Shown piece after piece: positions 9,394 to 20,345 of a DNA stretch of 64,000 nt. The notes beneath the pieces are model-generated. The model made no database searches and was not told the origin of the DNA. It saw nothing but the letters and a program-made list of their open reading frames with translations. The stretch is from Ichthyophis bannanicus (Eukaryota; Chordata; Amphibia; Gymnophiona; Ichthyophiidae), in NCBI GenBank assembly GCA_033557465.1, contig CM066043.1:75980662-76044661 (forward strand). The letters are read 5' to 3'. The translations under genes were made by a program, and so were the position numbers. The stretch's first letter is position 1. Each line of letters starts with the position of its first letter.

Positions 9394-11357
9394 GCCATCA
9401 AATTGAGAGCTTTGAGATTGGGATGCAGAAGGGAACCCTGATCCTGAGAGAGAAGGTTGGGTTGCAACCCCAGAGGCAGTGGGGGATCTACTGCCAGCTG
9501 AAGCAGAAGTGGAAACCAAGGCTGTCTCGGCCACCTGGGAGCCACCAGCAGGACCGAGGCCTTGTCCTGAAGAATCTTGAACAGAGTTCGGGCCACCAAG
9601 GGCGTGGGAGGAAACACATACAGGAGGCCCTGAGACCATGGAATCAGAAAAGCATCTGCTGCTATCCGCAGAGGATGCAGTTGCTTGGAGCAGAACTTTG
9701 GCAGCTGTTTGTTCAGAGGACTGGCAAACAGGTCTATGGATGGAAGTCCCCATTTCAGGAAAATATTTTGAACTACCAAAGGATGGAGCTGCCACTCGTG
9801 GGGCTGCAGAATCCTGCTCAACCTGTCCGCCAGGTAGTTCTCCTGGCCAGGTAGATACACCGCCTTGAGGAGCATGTTGTGTCTGAGAGCAAACAAGCAA
9901 AGGTCCTGTGCTTCCTGACAAAGGAGCCTGGACCCAGTTCCGCCCTGCTTGTTCACATAAAACATGGCTACCTGGTTGTCTGTTTGAACTAGGACAGACT
10001 GATGAGCCAGGGTTTGAGAAAAAGTCTTGAGGGCTAACCGAATAGCCCTGAGTTCCACAAGATTGATTTGCTGTGCGGCTTCCCAGGGAGACCACAGACC
10101 CTGGGTGCACTTGCCTAGACAATGAGCCCCCCAGCCTTGCAGGGAGGCATCTGTGGTCAACACCACTGTGAACCCAGGACTCTGAAAAGATACCCCTTGT
10201 AGCAGATTGGGTGGGTGCAGCCACCAGCTGAGGGAGTACAGAAATTGTCTGGACACCCTTATCCTGTCCCTGAGGCTGCCTGTGGCCTGTGACCACTGAG
10301 TCCGAAGGCATCACTATGCAGGCCTCATATGGAGCCTGGCATTGGGGGTGACATGTACTGTCGAGACCATGTGGCCTAGAAGCCTCAGGCAGAGTCTGGC
10401 GGAGACCAGTGACCTGCTGAGAAACTGGTTTGCTAAGTTGATCAGTCTTTGAGCTCTGTCTTCTGGCAAGAATGCCTTTGCAAGCAGAGTGTCCAACCTC
10501 TCCTCTATGAATTCCAAGTTCTGGGAGGGGAGCAAAGTGGACTTTGCGAAGTTTATGACGAACCCCAAGCTTTGAAGAAGAGCAATGGTTCTGAGAGTAG
10601 CTTGTCGGGCCTCCTGGCACGTCTGACCTCTTATAAGCCAGTCGTCCAGATATGGGAAGACAAAGACTCCCTGATTTCGCAGGTAGGCCGCCACCACTGC
10701 CAGGCACTTGGTAAAGACCCTGGGAGCGGAGGTGAGGCCAAAAGGCAGTACTCTGTACTGATAATGGTTTCCTTCCACAATGAACCTGAGATACTTTCTG
10801 TGGTCTGGATGAATGAGGATGTGAGTATACGCATCCTTTAGGTCTAAGGAGCATAGCCAATCTCCCTGCTGGAGGTAGGGCAGAAGAGTTCCAAGAGTAA
10901 GCATCTTGAACTTTTCCTTCTCCAAGAATTTGTTGATGTTTCGGAGATCTAGAATAGGTTGAAGGCCACCGGTTCTTTTGGGTACCAGGAAATACCTGGA
11001 GTAGAACCCTCGACCTTGCAAGTGGGGAGGCACAGGCTCCACTGCCCTGTCCACCAACAGACCTTGTAGCTCCTGAAGGAGAAGATCTGTATGCAGGGGA
11101 GGCCTTGGAGGCTCCCCTGGAAAGTATGGAGGAGGCAGTTGGTGAAAGTGTAGTGCATAGCCCCTGTGGACTATACTTAACACCCAACTGTCTGCAGTGA
11201 TGAGTGGCCCCTGGTGGGAAAACAGAGCGAGGCGACCTCCTGTGCAGGGTTGGGAGAGCAGGGACGGAGAGGCTATGTCTAAGGAGTCAAAAAAACCCAC
11301 CCTGCTGAGTGGGAGCAGGGGCCGGAGGCTTGGGGGTCCTCTGCCTACGGGGCCCAT
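9375..11357 (-). pseudogene. DIRS reverse transcriptase/RNase H, copy A2 (nearly intact)
   Basis: The RT frame 11357-10314 contains VPKRTGGLQPILDLRNINKF, SLDLKDAYTHILIHP, VLPFGLTSAPRVFTKCLAVV and the catalytic motif FPYLDDWLI. RNase H at 10256-9375 has LTTDASLQGWGAHC, ELRAIRLALKTF and QTDNQVAMFYVNKQGGT. The two halves are in the same frame. They are separated by TAG TGA just after HMRPA where other copies have CAG TGG, so two neighbouring point changes silence an otherwise full gene. The 5' end overlaps the gag end by 71 bases and the 3' end overlaps the recombinase start by 19 bases. Confidence 0.88.
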
Positions 11358-13154
11358 TACCCTGCCCCTTGGCTTGCTGACCCTGAGGGGCAGCTTGGGC
11401 AGCCTGATATTGTGGGTACTGTTTGTAGGCAGTGCCCTTCCTCGGGTAAAAGGACTTTTTACCCGAGCCCTTCTTCTTGTGAGAAGGGGCAGAAGTTTTT
11501 CTAGACAGCCTTGTCCTTGTGAGGTGCTCGGTTTCGAGCTGTGCGGCCTTCTCGGTCATGGGCTTGCCAAAAAGGTTCTCACCTCGGCAAGGGACATCGA
11601 CCAACTTGTCTTGAACCCATGGCTTGAGGTCCGATGACTGCAGCCATGCCTGGCGTCGAGCCGCGATGCCGGCTGCCGCAACACGGGCTGAAGCCTCGAA
11701 GCCATCGTAGACAGCGTGGGACATAAACTTGGAGCATTCCTGGATCCCCGAGGACAAGGACTTGAATCTCTGCAAGGGTTCCCTGGAGAGACCAGCAGAG
11801 AACCCGGCCAGCTCCTTGGCCAGGTCTTGCAAGTACATGCCCAGGTACAGTTGGTAAGACTGGACACGGCAAGCAAGCATCGAGCCCTGGAAGCACTTTC
11901 TACCAAAACCATCGAGGTTTTGGGCCTCCCTGCCAGGGGGCACCGCGGAGTGCATCTTCTGACTTTTCAGGCGATGCATGGCCGATTCCACCACCATGGA
12001 ATGTGGTAGCTGCGCCTTCTGAAAGCCAGGACTCTTCCGGAGTCGATAAATTGAATCGACCCGCTTGCTTAAAACCGGTGCCGAGGCCGGTGCCTCCCAC
12101 ATCTGGAAGAGGAGCCGTTCCAGCATTGGAGGAACCGTGACAGTAAAGGCCTCCTTCGGAGGAGAGCCGTACTGCAGGGCCTCGAGCTCCTCGGCTCGAG
12201 GCTCCTCCTCGGGGTCCGCAGTGGCCATATCCCGGACGAACTCAGAGAACCGGGTATCCTCCAGAGGGGATCTACTCCGGGTTTCAGTGAGTCCGATGGG
12301 ATGCACCGAGTCTTGAAAGTGTCAGGGGACTCCTCGTCTTCCGTCTCCCATGCGGACTCGTCCGATGAGGAATCAGGGTCCGACCTCGTGGGGCCTGCAA
12401 ACACCCGCCCCGACACCGAAGGCACCGGCGTCGACACCCTCGGTCCCGAACGGGAGGTCGAGGGAGACCACGACTGAGGTCGACTTCGAGCCTTCATGGC
12501 CTAGAGTATTGGCTCGGTCTCCGGGATCGACTTCGATGTCCCGGTGGTTGGGGCAGATGCGCCAGACAGGCTGGCCATCAGTGCCCGCTGCTGTTCCATG
12601 AAGGCAGACAGTCTGCTCTACAAGGCTGTCAACCTGAGACCCAGCTCAGGAGAATCAGCAGCTCCCGACTCGGGTCCCGGTGGTGCCGGGCCCGACGTCG
12701 GCTCCCTGGGAGGAGAATCCACGAGGACTACAGGGCTTACGTGTCCAGCAGACTCCGGCTCCAGGCGAGGGACTTTGGAAGGCTTCTCTTGTTCCACAGG
12801 CCCGGGGCGACGGTCGGGGGTCTGAGACCTAGCTCTCGAGGAGCCAGGGACCTCTTCCGACGACGCCCTCACGAGCCGCTTCTTCCTCTTGCGTTCCCGG
12901 TCGGGGGACCCCCTGTCTGAGGAGCCACGACGGTGCTCGGGATCCGACTCCCGAGATGTCGAGGCCGAGTCAGAAAAAAGCCTTTCCTTTTGGTGCTGAC
13001 GACTTCGCAGTGCTTTGGAAGACATTTTCCCACATGGTCCACACGTCTTTGGGTCGTGATCAGGACCGAGGCACCGAAGGCAGCAGTCGTGTGTGTCGGT
13101 GAGAGACATCAGTTTCTTGCACCGATCACACTTCTTAAAACCGCTGGAAGCCAT
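11287..13154 (-). pseudogene. DIRS gag-like ORF, copy A2 (frameshifted)
   Basis: Begins at ATG 13154 with MASSGFKKCDRCKKLMSLTD and the Cys/His cluster, then SSKALRSRQHQKERLFSDSA. It is interrupted near 12618 and continues in other frames at 12497-12069. The conserved C-terminal domain (12306-11287) has FQKAQLPHSMVVESAMHRL, YQLYLGMYLQDLAKELAGF and VDVPCRGENLFGKPMTEKAA. A basic Lys-rich patch and Gln/Pro-rich tail follow. Gag role inferred from position and the Cys/His motif. Confidence 0.78.
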
Positions 13155-13540
13155 CGGGGAAAAAAAAAAGAGTCCCCGCAAGGTCAAAGGACCGGCCTTC
13201 CAGGGAAAAAGAAAAAAGGGCACGAATGCCAGCCACTAAGGGCAAAAACCGAAAAAAGAAGATCGGGCTCGATACCGGCGTCGAACCAGAGAAGAAAAAA
13301 TAGCGAAGAATCACAAAAAAATCAAACAATTTTCCGGGATGACTAGGACTCACGTCCGGTGGGTTTCACGGAAAACAAGAGACTGAGTAAGATGGCACCT
13401 TTAGGCGGGAAGGGAACCGCGCATGCGTGCCTGCATTCCCAAAGGCTTTCATAGAAAGCTGGGGAAATGCTCCACAAGGGCTCCATCGACGTCGATGTCA
13501 CCCATATGTGAGGACTGACTTCCTGCTTGGTCCTGGAGAA

Positions 13541-13885
13541 CCTCCGAATCCGTGATATTAGGTAATGCTGACTGTATAAAGCTACTTATTTCTGTATAGA
13601 GTATCGAATAATAATTTTCTGACTGGTGCTCCCCCTAATAGTGGGCTAGACATCGGGATACATGTATTTGTTTTTTCTTCCTATTTTTATTTACCTTTGT
13701 ACATTAATTTAATGTATCATGGTATGTTGTTGTACCTCACATTTCCTATGCAAGTTGGTTTCTTGCATTTTTGTTGAAATTATAAACATTAACTTTAAAA
13801 CCTCCCCAAACAATATTAAAAAAACCTTTCCACAATATAAACTTTCACTCTAGTTTCATTAATAGAAGAAAATGAAAGTGAAAAT
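13541..13885. other. AT-rich LINE 3'-end-like sequence
   Basis: Mostly non-coding AT-rich sequence flanking A2. It may continue the LINE fragment left of A2 (7609-7845), because a LINE-like tail (AAATTATAAACATTAACTT) occurs near 13780. No intact gene is visible. Confidence 0.35.
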
Positions 13886-13887
13886 AA

Positions 13888-14010
13888 GATGTGCCGTGCT
13901 GGATCAGACCGAAGATCCATCAAGCCCTGCACTCTGCACTGCAACAGTGGCCAGTATAGGTCACAAGGAGTTGATCCACTCCATTCTGTTCAAAGCAAGA
14001 GAAAAAGGGT
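13888..14010. mobile_element. CR1-type 3' UTR fragment
   Basis: GTGCTGGATCAGACCGAAGA, ATCCATCAAGCCCTGCA and CAACAGTGGCCAGTATAGGTC match, with divergence, the block at 40230-40300 at the end of the CR1 element. This block is familiar from amniote and amphibian CR1 ends. Short and decayed. Confidence 0.55.
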
Positions 14011-14428
14011 GGACACCATCTTCAACTTGATTATAGAAAACCAAAATAAAGGCCCATAAGAGGCTCCGAATGACTCTTAGCTAGGGCCTCAACAATCCTA
14101 ATACTGGCAATACAGGTTGAAGTTCAAATGCAGAAAGGCAGGAAGAAACCATACCATTAAAATGTAAATATACATCTGTATTTACGAATGCCTTCAATTC
14201 AAAGGCATTTGGAGTGCCATTCCATGACTTTTACCTTCAATTGAGTCAAACTACAGAAGGATGAATTGTGTTATGCATTGGGAAAAAACCCACTCTGGTA
14301 AACAGCGCCAATGCTAAACTACTGAGCAGCGGGATTTTGCTATGGCATTTCTCTCCAGCCTGCAATAGACTGTGTTCTTTCAGCAGGCTGAACACCCTAA
14401 TAAAGAACTTGCTATTATGTAGAACAAT

Positions 14429-14750
14429 GCTTCTCAAGCCTCTCCTGGAAGCACACTTAGCTGTCAGGTTTTAGATTGTAAGCTGCTTACACCTTCTGTG
14501 TTTTGTCTTGATTGTAAGCTCTGATGGGCAGGGACTGTCTCTTACATATCTGTACAGCGCTGCGTACAACTGGTAGCGCTTCACAAATGCTCAGTAGTAG
14601 TAGTAGGTTGTCAGGATTACCACAATGAATATGTGCGAGAGAAAATTTGTATATAATGGGTCTCCAGAATGTGAAACTCTCTCATGCATATTCATTCTGA
14701 TAATCCTAAAAACCTAACTGGCTAGGTATGCTTCCAGGAGAGGGCTGAAA
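14429..14750. mobile_element. Foldback (inverted-repeat) element split by a LINE tail
   Basis: Outer arms 14429-14473 and 14708-14750 are inverted (CTCTCCTGGAAGCACACTTA against TATGCTTCCAGGAGAG). Inner arms 14613-14641 and 14677-14705 are also inverted (GATTACCACAATGAATATG against CATATTCATTCTGATAATC). Together they form a palindromic non-autonomous element. The left arm is interrupted by the insert at 14474-14606, with TGTCAGG present on both sides of the insert as a likely target duplication. Confidence 0.7.
14474..14606 (+). mobile_element. Short LINE-type 3' tail insertion
   Basis: Contains GATTGTAAGCTCTGATGGGC, CTGTACAGCGCTGCGTAC and a (TAG)n end, a common 3' terminus of LINE-mobilised repeats. 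It lies within the left arm of the foldback element. Confidence 0.55.
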
Positions 14751-15007
14751 TCTCTTCAGTTTGTAATGTTTCAACTTAAAAGTCTGTGGCATTTCCAAAG
14801 AGATTTGTTGGTCATGTGATTTTTTGACGGTCTTAAGGGCCGATGCAGAAATGTTAGCTCACAATCTGTGCATAGGTAGCATGACATCTGCATATTTCTG
14901 CATAGATGTTGCACCACAATGCAGAAAAGAGATTGACACGAGTGTAATCACTTCACAGAAGTCAGCACCAGTACTAGCGCACAACCTATATTAAGCCATT
15001 CAAATTA

Positions 15008-16572
15008 CAGTTGTGGTCAACATTATTGGCATCCTTGCATTTCAACCCCTTAATGTCCAATATCTCCTTAAAAAAAAAGTGGCCAGTGAAATGGCTTTGG
15101 ACTATATACACACACATAAGAATCAAATGAAACTACACCAATTAAAAAAGAAAATAGTATAAAAACAGGGAACTTGCCAGATTATTGGCACTTTAATAAA
15201 TAATTCAAATCAGTTTGGTTCTTCTGTTCACATTCCCACTGCAGTAAAATTAGACATACCTGTGATCAATTGTCAGTACTCACTTGACTTGTATCAACCA
15301 ATGAATGACGGCTCTAATGTTTAAAATGGCCACATTCACTTCCTGTCCAATTTTCACAATGGTGAAGACAAAAGAGCTGCCTGGGACCATCAGAAAAGCC
15401 ATTCGTCAAAGGGGTACAAGACCATCTCCAAAGATCTTGGGATTTCTGTGTCTACCGTTCACAATGTTAAGAAGTTTTCTGCTCATAGAATGGTCAAGAA
15501 TCTCCCAGGATGTGGTGGGAAGAGGAAAATTAATCCAAGAAGTCTTTGAAGGTTAGTGCGAACTGTTGGAAAAACAACATGTATAACATCCAAAAACCTT
15601 AAGGCTGACTTGCAGTCTAGAGTGGTGGTTTCAACCCACACCATGCACCACAAACTAAACAAAGAAGGACTTCATAGACCACTGCTCAAAGACAGACATA
15701 AAAAGGCACACCTGATCTTTACCCAAACACTCCTTGAGAAACCACAATCCTTCCAGTAAAATGTTGTGTGGACTGATGAAATCAAACTTGAGTTCTTTGG
15801 CAATGCAGACCAGCAATACATTTACAAGTGAAGAAATGAAGCTTATAAAGAAAAACAAAACAAAACACACACTTCCTACAGTTAAATATGGTGGAGGTTC
15901 CATAATGTTGTCAGGCTGTTTTGCTGTACCAGGAACTGGAGGCCTGGAATGTATTGAAAGAATCATGCAGTCAGAGGACTACCAAGGTAATATGGAGCGA
16001 AATGTGCTACCAAATGCCAGAAAGCTAGATCTGGGTCGAAGGTCATGGGTCCTCCAGCAGGACAATGACCCAAAACATACATCCAAAAGTACAAAAGAAT
16101 GGTTAAGAAGGAAAAAAAATGCACTGTTTTAAACTGACCAGTAAAGAGTTCTGATCTCAGTCCAATCAAGAACCTTTAGAAAGAGCTGAAATCTGCCATT
16201 GGTAAAAGGAATCCTGGAAACAGTCACCAGCTGGAATGAATCACAGTTGAAGAATGGGAAAAACTACCAGCAGACAGATGTATGAAACTTATAGATGGCT
16301 ATAAGAAAGGTTTGAAGGCTGTCATCACTGCCAAGGGTTGTGCAACCAAATATTTGTGAAAGGTGCCATTAATCCTGTCCAGATCATATTTTGTTTTTTT
16401 TCCCTCAGAAATTACTTTGTCTAAATTGCAGAGACATCTTTTTTTTGTTGTTTTATACGTTTGAACATACTATTAAAATATTTTGACATACAGTTGGAAT
16501 ATTTCCATTTTTCAAGATAATGTACAAAACATACCTAAAACGCAAAGGTGCCAATAATATTGACCACAACTG
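15008..16572 (+). mobile_element. Tc1-type DNA transposon
   Basis: Terminal inverted repeats CAGTTGTGGTCAACATTATTGGCA (start) and TGCCAATAATATTGACCACAACTG (end) differ at few bases and are flanked by TA at 15006-15007 and 16573-16574. The length of about 1.57 kb is typical of Tc1. It is inserted in repeat D1. Confidence 0.95.
15359..16359 (+). pseudogene. Tc1 transposase (decayed)
   Basis: Starts MVKTKELPGTIRKAIRQRG and is followed, through frameshifts, by PLLKDRHKKAHLIF, the WTDEIKLEFFG region carrying the first catalytic Asp (near 15772), TVKYGGGSIMLSGCF, and the second Asp in QQDNDPKHTSK (near 16055-16090). The third catalytic residue, Glu of the usual PIENL motif, is Lys here (SPIKNL near 16160-16178), followed by a stop. 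The full length of about 333 codons fits the family, but it cannot encode an active DD34E enzyme. Confidence 0.9.
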
Positions 16573-17128
16573 TACATGATAAAGTGTAGTTACTCACCTG
16601 TAACAGGTATTCTCCAGGGACAGCAGGAATCAAGTTCTCACATATGGGTGACATCGACGCCAATGGAGCCCACGCAGAAGCATCTCCCCAGCTTTCAAAG
16701 AAAACATTTGGGAGATGCACCACAAACGCGTGGTCCTCTTCCCGCCCAAGGGAATTGCCTCAGTCCAATGACATAGCTAAGATGGCAAAAATTAAAATAC
16801 AGTAAAGAAGCAACTCCAAGGGGAAGAGGGAGAGTTGTGAGGACTGATGCCTGGTGTTTCGGAGAACACCTGTTACAGGTGAGTAACTACGTTTTCTCCG
16901 GGAACAAGCAGGAAGTCAGTCCTCACATATAGGACTCCCCAGCTACAGGCTACCGAGAACCTGTAACCAAAAGAAAAATGCCATGGCGAATTGCAAAGAA
17001 TGAGCCGTGATCAGCAGCAGTTGAGTCCCTACTGAGAGACTTTCGCAAGACCCGGCAGAAAACCAGCAGTCCGATAGCCTGAACACAGAAGAGTCGGAGG
17101 GCAGGAGTTGCCTATACCCCCAAAGAGA

Positions 17129-18144
17129 TTATGGGGTATGGCCTGTCGGGACTCCCTCTTCAGGCAGTAGTGAGCTGCGAAGAGTGTGGACTGAAGACCA
17201 TGTGGTGGCCCAGCAGATTTCCGTCACGAGGATGGAACGCAGATTTGCCATGGAAGTGGCCATAGCCCTGATGCAGGGTGCTGTGGCCCTCTGGTCCAGT
17301 GAGATTGCATTACCCTTGCTTATGAGCAAGCAGGAGTCTGCAACCCAAGTGGACAGTTTGCTTAGTCATTGGGAGCCCCAGACAACGGGTCACAGGATAC
17401 GAAGGTTGAGGCGCTTTGCGGTGGGCCCTGGTTTTGTTGCCAGTAAAAGAAGAGGGCTCTCTTACAATCCAAACTGTAGAGAATGGTTTCCGCCTTACCG
17501 GCATGAGGCCTCAGAAAGAAGGTGGGAGTACCACCTCCTGATTGAGGTGGAATAGGGATATTGCCTTTGGCAGAAACCTGGGGTGTGTGCGGAGCACTAG
17601 CCTGTTCTTGTAGAATTTATTTATTTAGAAGGATCTCGTGTAGGTCTGTGTGGGGGGACTCTGCCATCAGAGATTGGAGCTTGCTGACTCTGCGAACTGA
17701 TGTGAGTGCTACCAGGAAGACAACCTAGATAGGCTCGAATGGAGGCTTAGTGAGCTGCAAGAGCACCACACTGATATCCCACTCTGCTGCTAGAGGGCAG
17801 ACAGGGGGGTTTGGATAACATGAGGCCCTGCAGGAATCGGGACACAAGGGGCTGAGCCAAAAGGGGTTTTCCTCAACAGAATGGTGATGCACTGCAATGG
17901 CACTCAGGTGTACTTTGACCAAACTGGAGTTCAGTCCCACCCATGAAAGGTAAAGCAGGTACTGAAGTATCACCTGTACTGAGCATGAAAATGGGTTCAA
18001 CCGTCTTTCCACACACCACACCGAGAATCGGTGCCACTTGAAGGTGTATGCTCTTCTAGTGGAGGCCTTGCGAGAAGCCAGAAGAATCTTTTCCACGTCC
18101 CATGGGAAATTGAAGGGAGCTAATGCTACCCTTTCAGCAGCCAA
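17129..18144 (-). pseudogene. DIRS tyrosine recombinase, copy A3 (broken)
   Basis: The N-terminal half is open at 18144-17725 (MAAERVALAPFNFP, then SRKASTRRAYTFKWHRFSVW). The rest is broken; a C-terminal piece at 17329-17129 has RAMATSMANLRSI and TLRSSLLPEEGVP, where the HxxR and Tyr contexts are lost or shifted. Not functional. Confidence 0.75.
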
Positions 18145-18215
18145 GCCATGAGTGAGCGGGACCCCAGATTGGGGTGCAGGAGAGAGCCCTGCTCCTGTAA
18201 GAGTAGCCCTGGAGC

Positions 18216-19998
18216 TCAGCCTAAGGGAATTGGCGATGCTGCCGGGAGAGGAGCAATGGGAACCAAGGCTGCCTGGGCCACCGAGGGGATATCAGCACTA
18301 GCGATGCTCTGTTGCACTGGACTTTGAATAATGTCTTGGCTACCAGTGGTATCGGTGGGAAAGCGTACATGAGGTCTTCCATTCACAGGATGAAGAATGC
18401 ATCTGCTGCCACTAGGGACAGGTGCGGCTGGCGTGAGCAGAATCAGGGCAACTGTATGTTGACAGGGACTCCCCTGCGATGGAACAGCCGTGAGGCTACT
18501 GCTGGATTCAGGCGCCACTCTTGCGGCTGGAAGACCCTGCTCAATTTATCTGCAAGGGCATTGTCCTGGCCCTGACGGTACACCGCCTTTAGTAGCATCC
18601 CTCTGCCTGCAGCGTAGGAGCAGAGGGCTACCGCCTCCTGGCAAAAGGGGTAAGACCCTGTAACCCATTTGTTCATGTAGAACATTGAGACCTGATTGTC
18701 TGTCTGGATCAGCACAGAGCGGTGTTGAAGTTGGTGGTGGAAGGCTCGGAAGGCTAGGTATATTGCCCAGAGTTCTAGCAGGTTGATTTGCAGCCAAGAT
18801 TCTTCCTGGGACCAGCAGCCTTGCATCTGCAGGATCTTGCAATGTGCTCCCCAGCCCATTAGAGAGGTGGCCGTGGCGAGAACCTTATGGTGGTTGGGTG
18901 CTTGGAAGGGCATCCCAGCCTGAAGGTGGCATGGATTCTGCCACCATCCAAGGGAGTCTGCCAGCTGATGGGTCATTTTCACTTTGTCCCCGAGTCTGCC
19001 TGTGGCTCGGGTCCACAGAGTGGAGGCATCACTGGGCTGCCCTCATGTGCAGGCGGGCATATAGGATCACGTGGACCGTGGAGGACGTGTTCCAACAGGC
19101 GGAGTAGGAGCCAGGAAGGTAGCATCCAGCATCAGTGTATCTCTGTGGCTAGCTCCCTGATGTGTTCTGAGACCTCTCCTGGGGGAGGAAGGCTTTTGCC
19201 TGGAGGGTATCTAGTTGCGGACCTATGAACTCTAGGCACTGGGCTGGAGTGAGGTGGGACTTGGGGTAGTTTATGATGAACCCCAGGTGCTGCAGGGCAT
19301 TGATTGTGTGCCCAGTGGAGCATTGTGCCTCTACAGCCATGTGCCTCTTCATGAGCCAGTTGTCCAGATAGGAGAAGACAAAGATCCCTTGGAGCCGGAG
19401 ATGGGCTGCGACCACCACGAGGCATTTTGTGAAGACCCTTGGCAACGAGGCCAGACCGAAGGATAGCATCCTGTATTGGTAGTGCTGTCCTCCCATCATG
19501 AACCGGAGATATTTTCTGTGGCTGGGATGGATTAGGAGGTGAGTGTAGGCATCCTTTAGGTCTAAAGGAGCATAGCCAATCACTCTGCTGGAGGAATGGC
19601 AGTAGTGTCCCAAGGGAGAGCATCTTGAACTTCTCCCCGACCAGAAACCTGTTGAGCTCTCGCAGGTCCAGGATGGACCTGAGGCCCCCCATCCTCTTGG
19701 GGACGAGGAAGTATCTGGAATATAAGCCTGTACCCCAGAGATGTTTTGGTACTGGCTCAACTGCTTTGTCATTGATTAGGCCTGCCAGTTCAGTGAGGAG
19801 CAGGGTCTGATGAAGGAGAGGGCTGGTGGGCTCCCCTGGGAAGTACATGGCTGGCGCCTGATGAAGGTGGAGGAGATATCCCTCCTTGACCACCTGTAGC
19901 ACCCAGGTGTTGGTGGTGATGGCTGTCCATCTGTGGGCAAACATGGCTAGGCACCCTCCTGTGGGCAGCAGAGGACCCTCTGGGGGTAGGTGGGTCAC
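18216..19998 (-). pseudogene. DIRS reverse transcriptase/RNase H, copy A3 (broken)
   Basis: RT reads VPKRMGGLRSILDLRELNRF, then after a frameshift LDLKDAYTHLLIHPSHRKYL and MLSFGLASLPRVFTKCL. The catalytic motif is FSYLDNWLM, with the second Asp replaced by Asn. RNase H remnants (18982-18443) include LELWAIYLAFRAF and QTDNQVSMFYMNKW. Several frameshifts. Confidence 0.8.
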
Positions 19999-20345
19999 AC
20001 CCAGGCAGTCAAACGTTTCCCCCAGATTGAACCAGGGCTGGCACCTGGGACTTCAGGGCTTTTTGTTTCCTAGGAACATGTCCCTGTCCTTTTTGTTGCT
20101 GGCCCTATTTAGGAGCCAAGAAAGCCTGGAAGTGTGGAGTACCATTGAAGCCCCCTTTCTTCCTCGGAAAAAAGGGCTTTTTCCCTGGTGCTTTCTTCTA
20201 GGGGTGCAGAGAGGTCTTTTTATGAGAACCTGGTTCTCATCACATACTCTGTCTCTATCTTTGCTGCCTTATCCGCCATAGGTTTCCTGAATAGGTTTTC
20301 ACTTATTTCAGGGGACATCTATCAGTTTGTATTGTACCCACTGTT

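Larger units (their letters stand above)
7846..13540 (-). mobile_element. DIRS-type retrotransposon, family A copy A2 (best preserved)
   Basis: A 5.7-kb copy with both terminal regions. The left end (7846-8035) has the palindrome at 7856-7870. The internal complementary region (about 8109-8215) has the inverted palindrome at 8142-8156. The right end is 13383-13540, with a 14-bp perfect palindrome CATCGACGTCGATG at 13484-13497. The recombinase frame is open and RT keeps YLDD. The damage seen is a pair of adjacent stops between RT and RNase H (about 10309-10314) and disruption of gag between about 12620 and 12300. It is the youngest-looking family A copy here. Confidence 0.92.
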
